Source of the DNA: Kuschelorhynchus macadamiae
Lineage: Eukaryota > Arthropoda > Insecta > Coleoptera > Curculionidae
Direction: 5' to 3'
Length of the DNA: 64,000 bases
NCBI GenBank assembly: GCA_030620095.1
Contig: JAUTXW010001636.1
Coordinates: 1 to 64,000, forward strand
Below, one piece after another: positions 12,154 through 25,789 of this stretch; the first letter of the stretch is position 1, and every line of letters starts with the position of its first letter. The position numbers and the translations under genes were made by a program. The notes under the pieces were generated by a model, which ran no database searches, was not told the DNA's origin, and saw only the letters and a program-made list of their open reading frames with translations.

Positions 12154-12424
12154 CTTGTTTCTGGGACTATGTTTTTCTTCTGTAGATGAATTCAGTTCAT
12201 TTCCATCACTTCCACTGAAATACATTTGCTCAATATCATTGATGCTAGGACGGGAATACTTCTTTTTAGGCCGAGTGAATGTGCGAGTGTCTATTGCCTT
12301 GGTAGATTTGAGTTGGAGGGTGTTCAACTCAGGAGGTAGTTGAGAAATGAACGACTCCTCATTTTTCTCAAAAGACCAGTCTTCAGAATTTTGTTTGGTG
12401 GTTTCTCGTGTGGGTTCATAAAGC
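12154..12424 (-). CDS. Unidentified host gene, exon 2
   Basis: A 271-base exon. The acceptor TTTTTCTTTTCCAG lies just before 12424 and the donor GTATAT just after 12154. The first base completes the Trp codon begun in exon 1, giving ...NEETWLYEP, then about 90 residues follow in phase 0 into exon 3. Content is polar and charged, with a basic RPKKKYSRPS segment followed by acidic DIEQMYFSGSDGNE. The DEExWLY-like motif at the exon 1/2 join recalls the SLAIN family of microtubule-associated proteins, but the rest does not let me claim that. The branch and pyrimidine tract abut a LINE tail (see findings). Confidence 0.75.
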
Positions 12425-12575
12425 CTGGAAAAGAAAAATTCAAATTCAAAAATCATTTATTGTGCACAAAATATAAAATAAAATTAAAAGCAGTACACAA
12501 AAGGACAGGGTACACTTAAAACTATGAAATCAAATCTTATTTCTGTAGAAAAACAACTGAATGCGGAGGTACTGT
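12425..12575 (-). repeat. LINE 3' tail next to the exon 2 acceptor
   Basis: Read on the minus strand, GCACAATAAATGATTTTTG is followed by a TTGAATTTGAATTT repeat, an AATAAA-plus-microsatellite tail typical of the LINE copies in this window. It runs directly into the pyrimidine tract of the exon 2 acceptor. Only the last ~150 bases of the LINE seem present. Confidence 0.5.
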
Positions 12576-15483
12576 CATTTTGAGTAGGCCCAATCTGGTG
12601 TGTGTCAGAAGGGGGGCCCTGGTTGCTTTGTCCGTAGAGGGCCAGTGTGAGGTTGCAATTGATATTGAATCCTTAAAACTTATCATTGTAAAAATTTACA
12701 CACCTCCTAACAGAAACTTCGATATATTTATAGACACATTATATTCTCTTATAACAAAAATAAATAACAATTCGTACACAGTTATAAACGGCGACTTTAA
12801 TGTTCATTTTAACAAAAATGATAACAATTCAAAATATTTAATTGATTTCATGGGAAGCTTTGGTTTCGAAAATTAAATCTCTGTACCAACGTGCGGGAAC
12901 AATACCCTTGATAATATATTTGTAAATTTCCACAAAGATTTAATATTTAGAACACAGATAGACAACCCGTATCTTTTTGATCACTGGTCGCAATGGTCCG
13001 TCCTTCCAGTAGAATTATGGGAATCACAAATAACCCCCGAGGTCATACAGAGTAGACCATATATACGGAATCTGGGAAATTTTTAATATATAATCTTCTT
13101 TCCGATGTAGATTGGTCTTTCATTGACTGTGTAGTGTTTTCTGCAGATGAAAAATTTAATTTATTCAACCAAATAATAATCGATGTAATGGAAATGGCAT
13201 TCCCCCGAGTCACTAAAGTCAACTCACATAAATTCAAAAACACTAATTGGTTCACACCAGATTTTTAGAATGCGTGAAACACTAAAATTACTCAATGAAA
13301 TGTACCAAAGTAGACCCACAAATAACTTACAAGAAGAGATAAAAAAATTCAGAAACCAATACAGACATATAATTTGCAAATCAAAACAAAAAGCCAATGC
13401 TGACTTTATAAAAAATTCTAACAATACAGTACGATCTTCCTGGCAAGTTATAAATAAAAACTCAAACAGAAAAACAAACAAAAAAATTCATACTGATCTA
13501 TCTGCAAATGATTTCAATAACTTTTTCATTTCGATACCACAAGATCTATTCTCACAAATTCCACACACAAATAATCACAATAATTTTATACAGGTATTTG
13601 TAAAAAATATAAACCTAAAAGATAATTTCTCATTCCATGAAGTTAGCCCTGTAGTAATTAGAGACACAATAAATAAATTAAAAAATAAACCCAGCAGGGA
13701 TGTATATGACATCAATGTTGAACTGATAAAGTACTTAAAAAATATCTTGACCTCTCCCCTAACTAGAATGGTCAACTTGTGTATAAGAGCCAGTATTTTC
13801 CCTAATTGCCCAAAGTTATGAAAATAATTCCAATTCCCAAAAACGGAGATTAAATGACCCTAACAATTTCCGGCCAATAGCGTTAATTCCTATTCTATCA
13901 AAAATTTTTGAAGCAATTTTAAGGGAACAACTATATACATGTTTTGAATCAAACAATTTATTCTCTCAATACCAATTTGGCTTTAGAGAGAAAAAATCCA
14001 CCACAAAGGCCATCTTAAACATGTTGGATGGCATAGTCGGGGCTTTTGAGAGAGGACAGCACACAAAAATGGTGTCCTGTGATCTCTCAAAGGCTTTCGA
14101 TTGTGTTTCACATCACATCCTGCTGGAAAAATTAACACATTACCAGATTAATTATCGGAGTACAAACCTGCTCATAAGTTACCTTACAGACCGAGTACAG
14201 ACTACCTTTTTCAATGACTTCTCAGACTATGCTTGCCCTGAGCACAGAGTTCCTCAAGGATCACTATTAGCTCCTTTATTATTTCTTATTTATATTAACG
14301 ACATAGAGGCAGCCGTCCCAGGACAGTGTCTGGGTCTATTTGCAGATGATACTGTACTTCTTGTTCACGATGAAGACTATAAACATCTGATATCGAGAAC
14401 AGAGGACAGTCTGAGATGTCTGCAGAACTGGTTTGCTGCAAATAAACTCTCTCTTAATGCAAACAAAACTGCTCAAATGGTCCTAACACTGAAGCAAACC
14501 ACAGAACTGCAAAGCACATCAAAAATCAAATTCTTAGGTATCTATCTTGACCATACCTTGAACTTTTAAACACAGGCAAATTATCTAGCCACAAGATTAT
14601 CTAAAACAATATTTCTGTTAAGAAATCTCAAAAACCTAGTACCTTTTCCAACACTATTACAAACTTATCATGGACTCTTCCAATCTGTGGCTTGTTACGC
14701 AATTATGGTATGGGGCCACTCCTGCTACTCAGAGAGGGTCTTTAAATTGCAGAGGAGGGCTATAAGAACCATATCTGGCTTAGGTTTTCGTGAGGATGTA
14801 AAACAGAAATTCAAAAACTTAAAAATTTTAAGTATACCATCACGTTTCATATATGAATGTCTTGTTCTCCTTCACAGTAACCAAAGTAACCTCCAAACAA
14901 ATAACCAACTTCATGACCACAATACAAGACATGGTACACACATAAGACCAGAATTTCTTAGACTAAAAAATCAGAATTATCTACCAACTACTATGGCATA
15001 AAATTTTTTAACATATTACCAAACAATATCAAACAGTTAAAATCAAATCAATTTAAAAACAATATTAAAAAATTACTCATTTCCAATGCTTTCTATAATT
15101 TTGAAGAGTTTCTCACAGCTGATCTATCTGGGACAGTATGTTGACGGCAACTTCTGACCCTGTGGATTCATATTGGAGGGGGCCTGCTTAAAACTGCACA
15201 GTGCTTACAAACTCTTTCTCCTTTATAGCAAACATTTTAACTGCAGATTGAAATTTTATAAACCTGTTTTGGTCCTTTGATTATTAGTATGCAACAAGTT
15301 CATGTTTGTGCTGTATACTTATTTTTAGTGATGCTCAAATAGTCTTTACCTTTGTTTTATACACCTTTTAAATATATGTAATACTTATTTTAATTGATTT
15401 TGCAAACTACATGTTAATATTATTGTTTAGTTGTGACGTGTCCAAAAATTTGTAGAATTTTATCGCATAAATAAATGAAATGA
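12576..15483 (+). pseudogene. CR1/Jockey-like LINE ORF2, broken
   Basis: A 5'-truncated non-LTR retrotransposon inserted antisense in intron 1 of the minus-strand gene. Order: C-terminal part of the EEP endonuclease (IVKIYTPPNRNFDIF, then VINGDFNVHF) near 12690-12820; linker with KNTNWFTPDF; reverse transcriptase from 13610 with FGFREKKSTTKAILN, SCDLSKAFDCVSHHILLEKL, RVPQGSLLAPLLF and the catalytic FADDTVLL (about 14338-14361); then a C-terminal domain to 15001 with HNTRHGTHI. At least four frameshifts or stops break it (near 12876, 13080, 13821, 14569). The 3' end near 15465-15483 has AAATAAATGAAATGAAA. Same broad family as 22560-24283. Confidence 0.85.
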
Positions 15484-15542
15484 AACCAGTGGTATCAAAA
15501 CCAAGTCCCAACTAAAAATAAATAACACACTAAGAGTAAATA

Positions 15543-16069
15543 TTAGGCATTAAAACAAATTAAAATTAAAATTAAATTTAATGGTGCTATGCAGTACCTC
15601 ACGCTTAAAGATTTCTCTTTAATGAATCTTTTGATGTCCCTTTTGGAAACAAGCTCGAGATATGATTGAAAACGTAGGGAGCTAACTATGAGAAGCTTGA
15701 ATGGAACGCTACACTCTGAGGCCACAGAAATTAAGGTGAACTTGCTGGAGCTGTCTGATGTGTACATCACTTTTTCTCACCAGCTTATCAGCCAGGTATT
15801 TCTGAATAGGGTCCTAGTATTAATGACATTAACCACAAAGCAGGCAACACGGATAAATCTCATTTCATTCAGTTTTAGCAGATTGAGTTGCCTATAAAAA
15901 GGGGTACTGTGATGGAAAAGTGGAACCTTGGTGATGAAACAAATGCAGTGATTCTGCATTCTCTGTAGCCTCTTGCAGCCTCTAACTGTGAATATACAAT
16001 CACGATGACTAAAATGTTGAAATTGCTCAAGATAACTAGGATCCATGGGTCCAGAGCCCGCAGACCCAA
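15543..16069 (-). pseudogene. LINE ORF2 C-terminal fragment
   Basis: The minus strand encodes LQRMQNHCICFITKVPLFHH, then YRQLNLLKLNEMRF, then in another frame segments ending YCIAPLNLILILI. This is the C-terminal region downstream of reverse transcriptase in CR1/Jockey-like LINEs (the usual 'LQKIQNxxxRFI' tract). The fragment is frameshifted and lacks the RT domain. Confidence 0.55.
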
Positions 16070-18892
16070 TAAAGTGACAGAATTTCGCGATTTTTTATAA
16101 CATAACCAAGCTCATTCCTTTTTTGTTTTTAAAGTGATTAGAGTATAGGTAAACCAAGGTATCCTATGCTTTCTTGGATGGTACCTAATCTCAATAGGTG
16201 GTGCATGTCTATCAAAGGTCTGCAAAACATTATCTGTAAAAAAAGTTAACTTATCGTCAATACTATTCATTTTAAACATTATATTCTAGCCAATTCAAAA
16301 TCAATCAAAAGAAAACTATTATTTTTCATTTAATTTTACAAACAATGTATAAATAATACCCCTTGAATCAGACAGTTGGGAAGACAAGATATATTTATAT
16401 GGTGGTAAAAATAACATTTAGCAGCATACACAACACCTATAGATAATATTGTGCACTTTCTAAAACAAACCACAGATCTAAATCTATATAAAGATTTTTT
16501 TATGTATAAATTGAAAACTGAGGTGAGGTTAGTTTTTTTCAATCCTATGTTTTGGATTTGGGCGACCATCAACCACTATTTTAATTTAAATTCAAACCTG
16601 GATTTCTTAGTTCACTATCCAATACCTTTTATAACCTTAAATTAAATATTTTTTTTTTGTTTACAATGTATTTGTTATTTAAAATTAAGACATTTTCAAG
16701 TCTATGAGTTTGCAACCCAAACATAACAATTATTGTAATGGTGACTATATTTTGATGTATTAGTTAATCATTTAGCCTTGCTAAAAATGACTTATTTCAG
16801 CGAATTTAACATACCATAAGCAGCTATTTTTCTGCTCAATATGAAAAGATCATGTGGAAGTGACTGAAATACATTTTCCAGCTTTTACACTAGATTAATG
16901 AGACATGTTTAAGACTTAGACCTGATTTTATTGTAATGCAAAATAAAAATGTACAGCTCTATTCAGTAAAGAGGTTTAAATTTAGATCACGACTGACTTG
17001 ACAGTCATAGGTTTAAGGTGAGGTATACAACAAAGAATTTTTCTAAATGTCACATTTACAAAACATGATATAACATAAGCATATTGATCTTATTCTTACG
17101 ATTTCACATTTAAACCTTTTTAGAGAATTTTGGAATCAATAGTTAATTGGATAGAGTATGTCAAAATTCAAAGAAAAAAAATATTAAAACACAAAAAAAA
17201 ATTGATAATACAGAAAATAAAAAAATGGTGTAGATACAGATTTTTTTATCAGCGGAATGAATCCCCCTAGAAGAAAAAAATTCTTTGAAATTATTGAAGA
17301 TTATAGGGTCGAAAGGTTTTAATGTCACTAAACTAATATTGTAGTAGGATGCGGTAAGCATTGGGAATTGGAGTGCACAAAACTGCAAAAAATACAGGTC
17401 CTTATTTAAAATATCTACCTGATGATCGTCGCCAGCATACGAAACGTCGGAATTCAAATCCGAGCTTACAGTTTTATAGACGACCAAAAGTTGTAATGAG
17501 AATAAAAAATTTATTTCAATTTATTGCTTCAAGTAATTACGAATATCTTTGGAAGTATTCGGAATTTTGAAAATTTCTCAACCATATACCACTGAGCCTT
17601 TAACTGTGCTACTTTTCCCCCATTTAATCGACCTTTTATCTCTTACGGTTTCCAAGATCCCAATGCTCGTACCTTAAATTTGTAACAACCTCTAGGTACA
17701 AGTAATACCTACTGTTGTGTTTGTGTCTTTTTCAATTCAAAGGCCTATAATTGTTACAATTCTATCATCAATCTAATTACATCCCATATTTTAGTAGTCT
17801 GGTTATAACTAAAGTGGAAGAAGTAAAAAATAGATTACTTATATGTAAATTAAGTTGAATAGGGATAAACAGTCTGATATTTTTTTCCTACAACTAATAA
17901 TTTTGAATTTTCTTTAAATTCTAAGTTCCTACCAATGATTTCAGGTGTATGTACACCTCTGTGTCAACTTAACAGGGAGAAGTAAAAAGTATATTATTGG
18001 TGATATCCCCTTTACTTTTCAAAAAGGATTTTAACTACAAAAAAATCAATAAAAATATGGGATAAACATTATATCTGAGTATTACTTGATTCCTAAAATT
18101 TCACATTTTTTCACTGAAATTACCTCTAGATAAACAAGCTGATAAGACAAGGTGCTTAATAAAAAAATAAACAAAAACTGGAGATGATGAGTCACACTTG
18201 CCACAATATTTTTAAACTGAAGTACCTACCTAAATAGAACTCTTAAATGTTCACATAATTGAAAATTAATTACATTATTACCTGCTGCCTATTTTAGATC
18301 AACAAAAATATATATTTCCTAAACTAAGTTTAAATAAACATTTTTCTAAAATAGGTCTTTCTCCATACTATAACAATTTGAATTTTAATCTCAATTTCTT
18401 CAACTTCTAATAGGCTTTAGAATGGGTTGTTAAAATGTATTTATAAATGCAATAACTGTGGTAGGTATGTAAAGGAAGTTAATAACCAGTTAATATTATT
18501 GATTATGTATGTCTTGAGGAATATTAGATGTATATCTCGAGAAAATATTCACCTGAGGTAAATTCAGAAAGAAGGAACTGTGTGTAGGTAGAACAACAAT
18601 TTTTGGCAAAGGAACCCCTGTATGCCACTACTGACATAAAAATAAATGAGGAATAAGAAAAAAAAGGGTCATTCATAGTGTTAGATAATACCCGTATAAA
18701 CAAATGCAACAGAACAAAAAAATAACTGATGACCCAAAAAAAAAGTTATCCTAGATTTCACTGGCTTCATTACACATTATCGCAGAGCTCCCTAGCATCA
18801 GTAAGCCCCTCACATTGCAGGGGCCGGTGGGGGTGTGGCTAGGCCACTGGAAGGAAGTCACTGAGCTTTAAAGAAATTTTGATGATGCATTA
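16070..18892 (-). other. Intron 1 of the minus-strand gene
   Basis: About 2.8 kb of mostly unannotatable AT-rich intron. At 17419-17450 a plus-strand CTGATGATCGTCGCCAGCAT segment continuing into CGAAACGTCGG resembles Penelope-type repeats (see findings). I could not support any coding frame; the short frames at 17161-17570 have no recognisable domain. Confidence 0.4.
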
Positions 18893-19230
18893 TTGGATAC
18901 TGATAATGATTTAAGAATAAGTATCACTACAATATTATTAACACGACTGGGGTATGGAATAACATTATCGGGAAGTTCTTCTGGAGTAATTAGGGTCTTT
19001 AGACTTCAGAAGCAGGCAGTTACAGTTTTATGTAGCGTTGGCCCAATTGAACATTGCAAATCACTCTTTATTGCCTCCAATATATTAACACTTCCCTCTA
19101 TATTTATATTTTGCCAGGTTTGCAACATACATAGGAGAAAGCATCTGTTTTGTACACATTCCGAAAATCATAATTATCAGACACTTTCCACTAATCTAAT
19201 AATAGCACCCAATTTAAGACTTACAAAATC
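18893..19230 (+). pseudogene. LINE ORF2 C-terminal fragment
   Basis: One frame reads YGITLSGSSSGVIRVFRLQK, then NILTLPSIFIFCQVC and HSENHNYQTLSTNLI, the C-terminal region of a CR1/Jockey-like ORF2. It is closely related in layout to 23390-23660 and 53090-53340. The 3' part is cut off at 19230 by a MITE fragment. Confidence 0.65.
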
Positions 19231-21291
<2,061 letters not shown>

Positions 21292-21434
21292 CAAGTCTCT
21301 TCGTTATCCAAATCGAGGCCACTGAGGTCCAGAATATCACACAAATCCTGATTGTTTGAGGAGTCCTCTTTGCTGCTACTGCTTTTTGCCTTAATTTGTT
21401 CATGTAAATTTCCAATGTCAATTGACAATTCCAT
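21292..21434 (-). CDS. Unidentified host gene, exon 1 (start)
   Basis: The first coding exon. Met is at 21434; the start MELSIDIGNLHEQIKAK is followed by a Ser/Lys run (SSSSKEDSSNNQ) and an acidic tract CDILDLSGLDLDNEET. The donor GTAAGA follows 21292 and splits the Trp codon that exon 2 completes. I chose this Met because it is the first in frame and lies 518 bases from the divergent HPS5 start. The acidic tract just before WLY recalls the N-terminal EExWLY motif of SLAIN proteins; tentative. The gene's introns (8.9 kb and 3.4 kb) are filled mostly by LINE fragments. Confidence 0.7.
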
Positions 21435-21951
21435 TTTTGCAGTAAAAATAATGCAGTTGCTAATGAATTCCTATGACATTTGTTTCAAACTGTTTTAAAT
21501 TCCTGTGTTTGGGGAGTGTGAAACGGGAATACACTAACACCGAACAAGAACACAGAAACGAAATTATGTTTATGAACCAAGGGATGAAATTAAAATAAAT
21601 GAGATGTTAAAACTATTTAATATTAGAAAAACTACACAGCAAATTTTTACCCGTCCATTGCACTTTCTTTGACTACGCACGGATGCCAATCTAACGGACG
21701 AATAACCAAAATAACTGTTGTCTCATTTTCTCCCTTCTACTTTTGTTAATTGTACTCTCTATCCTTGTTTACAAGAATTCGAATTGAGTCTAACCAGACT
21801 CAAGTCAACCGACTTGACGTCACTGCTATATTTTTTTTCGGAACGTCAAAATATGTCAAATAAAAATAAACATAACCCTTTTTTAGAACTATTTTTTTTC
21901 AGTTTTATTTTTTCATAGTTAATATGTTCAGGAGAACAGTAAGCGTGTAAA
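21435..21951. promoter_or_regulatory. Shared divergent promoter region
   Basis: 517 bases separate the start codons of the two head-to-head genes. The stretch is less AT-biased than its surroundings and free of recognisable transposon sequence. No clear TATA box could be assigned to either gene. A bidirectional promoter is inferred from position. Confidence 0.5.
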
Positions 21952-22038
21952 ATGGATGACAGTTTTGTTCTTGTAGAGTACTTAAGTAACATAAATAATG
22001 TTGTTAAACAGACTTTTCAGTCAATGCAAAGGATTAAA
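21952..22038 (+). CDS. HPS5: HPS5 (BLOC-2 subunit), exon 1
   Basis: The start exon of the HPS5 orthologue, 29 residues beginning MDDSFVLVEYLSNI and ending at a GTGAGT donor in phase 0. HPS5 (pink in Drosophila) is a subunit of BLOC-2, the cytosolic complex that directs cargo to lysosome-related organelles such as pigment granules. The short acidic/hydrophobic N-terminus precedes a beta-propeller. The identification rests on exons 2-6, which line up in order with the family. No upstream in-frame Met is seen after the stop-containing leader. Confidence 0.75.
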
Positions 22039-22178
22039 GTGAGTGGCCTGTTAAAAAGATCTTTATTAGCAATAATAGGATTGCTTTTTTAATATAATGT
22101 TAAACTATTTCTGAGACTTTCAATTCAAACAGTGTTTTTTAAGCACTCTAATACTTTTATTATTCTTACCTATTTTAG

Positions 22179-22289
22179 CTTGCTTGTTTTGATGCATCAG
22201 AAAATTATTTACTATTTGGAGCAACAAGTGGGGGAATTTATATTTTTAAAAGAGAACCCTGTGAATTTTTGAAGTTGATCCCTAGCAAG
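22179..22289 (+). CDS. HPS5: HPS5, exon 2
   Basis: Thirty-seven residues in phase 0 between a TATTTTAG acceptor and a GTAAGT donor. The segment LLFGATSGGIYIFKRE is the first propeller blade, with the family's small-Gly-rich 'GSSGGGL' turn followed by a hydrophobic strand. Intron 1 is only 140 bases, in contrast to the transposon-filled introns that follow. Confidence 0.8.
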
Positions 22290-22559
22290 GTAAGTACACT
22301 AAATATTTTACTTTAAAATATTTAATTTTTTTAGTACTTCCTTAGTGACCTAGTTATGTACTTGAAAAACATAAAACTATGGTGTTTATTCAAGTATGGA
22401 TATAGGAATATATTTTAAATAGGATAATTTATAGACCCTATAAAATCCAAATATAATTTAGACAAAATTGGCTTTTACGTTCACAGTACTTGTCGAGGTA
22501 CTTGTTTACACATAGAGCCCTTTCAAAATCCCTGTTATGATTCAAAACACAAAGACACA

Positions 22560-24283
22560 CCCTAAATGTTAGTAAAAATTATTAGTAAGTGTATTAAAGT
22601 AATGGAAAAGATTGTTTTCAAGAGATTTACTTTGTTTCTGGATAAATATAAAATAATAAATAAAAATCAGTTTGGGTTTCAGAATTCAAAATCAACTAGC
22701 GATACAATATTTTCCTTTTTAGAAAAACTATATTTGAAAATTAATGAGAAGTCTGCAGCAGTGGCAATGTTCTGTGACTTATCAAAGGCATTTGATTGTG
22801 TGAGTCACAGAATACTGTTGCAAAAACTGGAACGGTATGGTTGCAGAAACAATGTTTTAAATTGGTTTGAGTCATATTTAAGTGGTCGTAAGCAGGTGGT
22901 TAGAATAGCGGGAGGAATCTCCGGTCAAATGACCATTGATAGTGAAGTCCCTCAGGGATCTGTATTGAGCCCGTTGCTTTTTCTTCTGTATTTTAATGAC
23001 ATTACTAAGCTTAATGTTGGAGGTTCGTTGACACTTTTTGCTGACGATATTTCTATTTTTTGGCATGACAATGACACACTTAGATTGCAGCAAACTATTT
23101 CGGAAGATATTAGGATTAACAAGGAATGGTGCGACTCAAATTTTCTTTCTTTTAATGTGTCAAAAAGTAATATTTTAATTGTTCACTAGGTAATGTTAAT
23201 TTGGGGGGATCAACTTATAGAGAACAGATCTTGCCCTAAATTTCTAGGTATATTTGTAGATCAAAATTTAAAATTTGAAAGTCATACTGCACATTTAACT
23301 GAGAAGCTTTTAAAAGGTTGCTATGCAGTACGACTAACTTCTAAAGAACTGGGTTTATCCTTCTCCAGATCAGTTTATTTTGCACTGATCGAATCCCATT
23401 TGCGATATGGCCTACCTTTTTGGGGAGGTTGTTCCCAGACTTTATTTACATCGATATTTTTAATTCAAAAAAGAGCAGTTCGATGTATGTGCAATGCCAG
23501 CCCTAGAGATTCCTGCAAGCCACTTTTCAGAAAACATAAAATATTAACATATCATGCTTGTATATTTTGGAATCAGTTTGTTTAATTTTTAAAAGAAGGG
23601 ATGAATATACAAGAATTGGATTAACTTACCAAACAAGAAATTGTGATAATTTAGCTTTACGAATACCTTCAACCACCCTTATAAAAAATTCTTTATTTTA
23701 TAATTCAAAAAAAATATTTAATCATTTGCCATTGAACATCAGAAGAACAAGCAATTACATGAAATTTGGAAAACAAGTTAAGCACCTTCTTTTGGATAAG
23801 GCCTATTATACTTTGATGGACTACTTTTTTGACGACTTTTGATATACTACTGGTCTTGGGTATTATTTCTTTTGTATGTATATATATATATTAATTTTTT
23901 TTTTTACTTTTTGACTAATTGTATGTAAGAAAATTGTGTCTTTGGTTCTATAATGATATTGTCTATATTTTATGCTTAGGTTCATGTATGAGCCTTTCTT
24001 GTTTGTGAACATGTTTTATTTTACTTTTTTTTGTAAGTTTTAAATATTAATTACGATTTGTGTTACAATGTTAGTGTTTTTTTTTCTTTCTCTAATTTCT
24101 AAGTTATGTTATGTGTATTAGATTCTGTTATGTATTTTAAATCTTTTTTTTGGACGCATCTTACATTATATCTCCTTTTTGAAATAATTTAATTATAATT
24201 AATTGTATTATTCTTTACGGCTTTGTCAATAAGAACAGTTTCTTTTGATAATAAAGCATCTTTTGACTTTGACTTTGACTTAA
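22560..24283 (+). pseudogene. CR1/Jockey-like LINE in HPS5 intron 2
   Basis: A 5'-truncated LINE in the sense orientation. The reverse transcriptase occupies 22566-23189: NQFGFQNSKSTSDTIFSFL, MFCDLSKAFDCVSHRILL, EVPQGSVLSPLLFLLYFNDI and the catalytic FADDISIFWHD. After a stop/frameshift near 23190 the thumb continues (KFLGIFVDQNLKFESH, SHLRYGLPFWGG), and a second frameshift near 23583 leads into the C-terminal domain ending at 23842. The 3' UTR runs to about 24283, ending AATAAAGCATC followed by a TTTTGACTTTGACTTTGACT tail. Only two frame breaks make this the best-preserved RT domain in the left half. Confidence 0.9.
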
Positions 24284-24942
24284 GTAATTAAAAATTGTCA
24301 CTTAAGTGTAAGTGATAATTTTATTTGTTTGTAAATAGTGTTGAATTGTGAAAATATATAATTATACTGTCTATTTTTGCCCAGTTTATAAAATTATCAG
24401 AGAATTTAACACCCTCGTTAAAACATATATATTTATTTATTATCTAACAATCTATACAACTAAAACAACACTTACAAAGCATAACAAATCCAACTTGAGA
24501 TTACAAACTTTACCAAAGATTTACATTTCTCCTATTTAAGAGCAATGAACTAGGTAATACCGTGGTACTTAAGAAAACCTTAACCTGTAACATTTGGTAA
24601 AAGGTCTGGATCAGTGGCTATGAGACTAAAATAATGACAGTTTGCTATATAAACGTATGTCCGCAAATGATTCGTTTTCCGAGATACGTGGTGTTAAAGT
24701 TTTTGTTAAAATCTGATGATTTATTTATTGCTCTAAAACCGGTCCAGATATGCCAATGAAATTTGGTGAGTTTTAAGAAGTAGTTATTTAATATTAAAAA
24801 AATAGTACGCCACTAAGACATTTCAAATTAAAAATCATTTTTGAATTCCTAGTTCAATTTGTGACAAAAAATCTCTCTTGCCTTTTTTTCGTATGAAGCG
24901 TGGTTTTTATGCAACAAAATAAAACATCCTAACGCGTATTTA
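24284..24942. other. HPS5 intron 2, nothing recognised
   Basis: Intronic sequence between the LINE and the MITE at 24943. No coding frame or element ends. Confidence 0.4.
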
Positions 24943-25101
24943 GGCCGTTTTACATGCTGCAATTCTTTCTTGCAAGTTGCAATAAGTCTTGAACAAAAGC
25001 ATACGCAGTGGCAAGACATTTGTACCTTTTGTCAAACTGCGCATGCCTTTGTGCAAGACTATTGCATATTGCAAAGAAGAATTGCAGCATGTAAAACGGC
25101 C
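24943..25101. mobile_element. Small palindromic MITE
   Basis: 159 bases whose two ends are inverted repeats (GGCCGTTTTACATGCTGCAA against TTGCAGCATGTAAAACGGCC). The arms continue imperfectly toward the centre (TTGCAATAAGTCTTG against CAAGACTATTGCA), so a transcript could fold into one long hairpin. No protein. Superfamily uncertain; no clear target duplication. Confidence 0.75.
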
Positions 25102-25210
25102 TTTTTTCATTTCTTTAACACATTATCAAGAACTATCTAATACAATGATATTAAACCAGAACAATAACAAAAAGAAACACTAATAAAATTTTAAATAGGC
25201 GTAAAGCTAC

Positions 25211-25770
25211 AACAAATGTTGAAAATAACCTCCCTTAGACGTGACACAAGATTCAACTCTTCACCTTATTGATTGTCATGTTCGCGCAAATATTTCTGGT
25301 GTATTTCTTATTGTCTCACAGTGGGCTGAAATTTGATTCCTCAGGTCCTGAACATTTTCGACGTGAGTGGAATAAACTAATGACTTAAGAAAACCCCAAA
25401 AGTCTAGAGGATTTAAATCCGGCGATCGAACAGGCCAATTTTTCATACCTCCCCTTCCTATCCAATCATCTAAGTGATTACGTACATTCATGCTAAAATG
25501 GACTGATGCACCATCATGCATAAATCATAAGTGTTGTCTCAGCTGTAGAGGAATTTCTTCAAGAAGAACATTTAACTCTTCCTGTAGGAAACTAGGGTAA
25601 GATTCGCCTGTTAGTCGTTGAGGGAGGAAATATGGACCGATCAAATAATCATCAATTACCCCAAGCCATACATTTATTGAAAACTCTTGCTGAAAATGAA
25701 CTGCAAAGATTCCACATGGATTTTCCTTAGCCCATAAGTGATTGTTATGGAAATTATATATACACTGTCT
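25211..25770 (-). pseudogene. Tc1/mariner-like transposase C-terminal half
   Basis: The minus strand reads NNHLWAKENPCGIFAVHFQQ, then SINVWLGVIDDYLIGP, a stop codon (TGA just before the start of MHDGASVHF), the second catalytic Asp in MHDGASVHF and the third in SPDLNPLDFWGF. Two more stops interrupt the last 30 residues. The N-terminal half, including the first catalytic Asp, is absent. Related to but distinct from the family at 786. Confidence 0.8.
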
Positions 25771-25789
25771 TGAACTAAAATTTAAGCGC

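Noticed and set aside
17161..17570. Overlapping frames in intron 1 as a coding exon
   Set aside because: No domain and no phased splice sites. The only structured element is the CTGATGA...CGAAACGTC motif, treated as a repeat.
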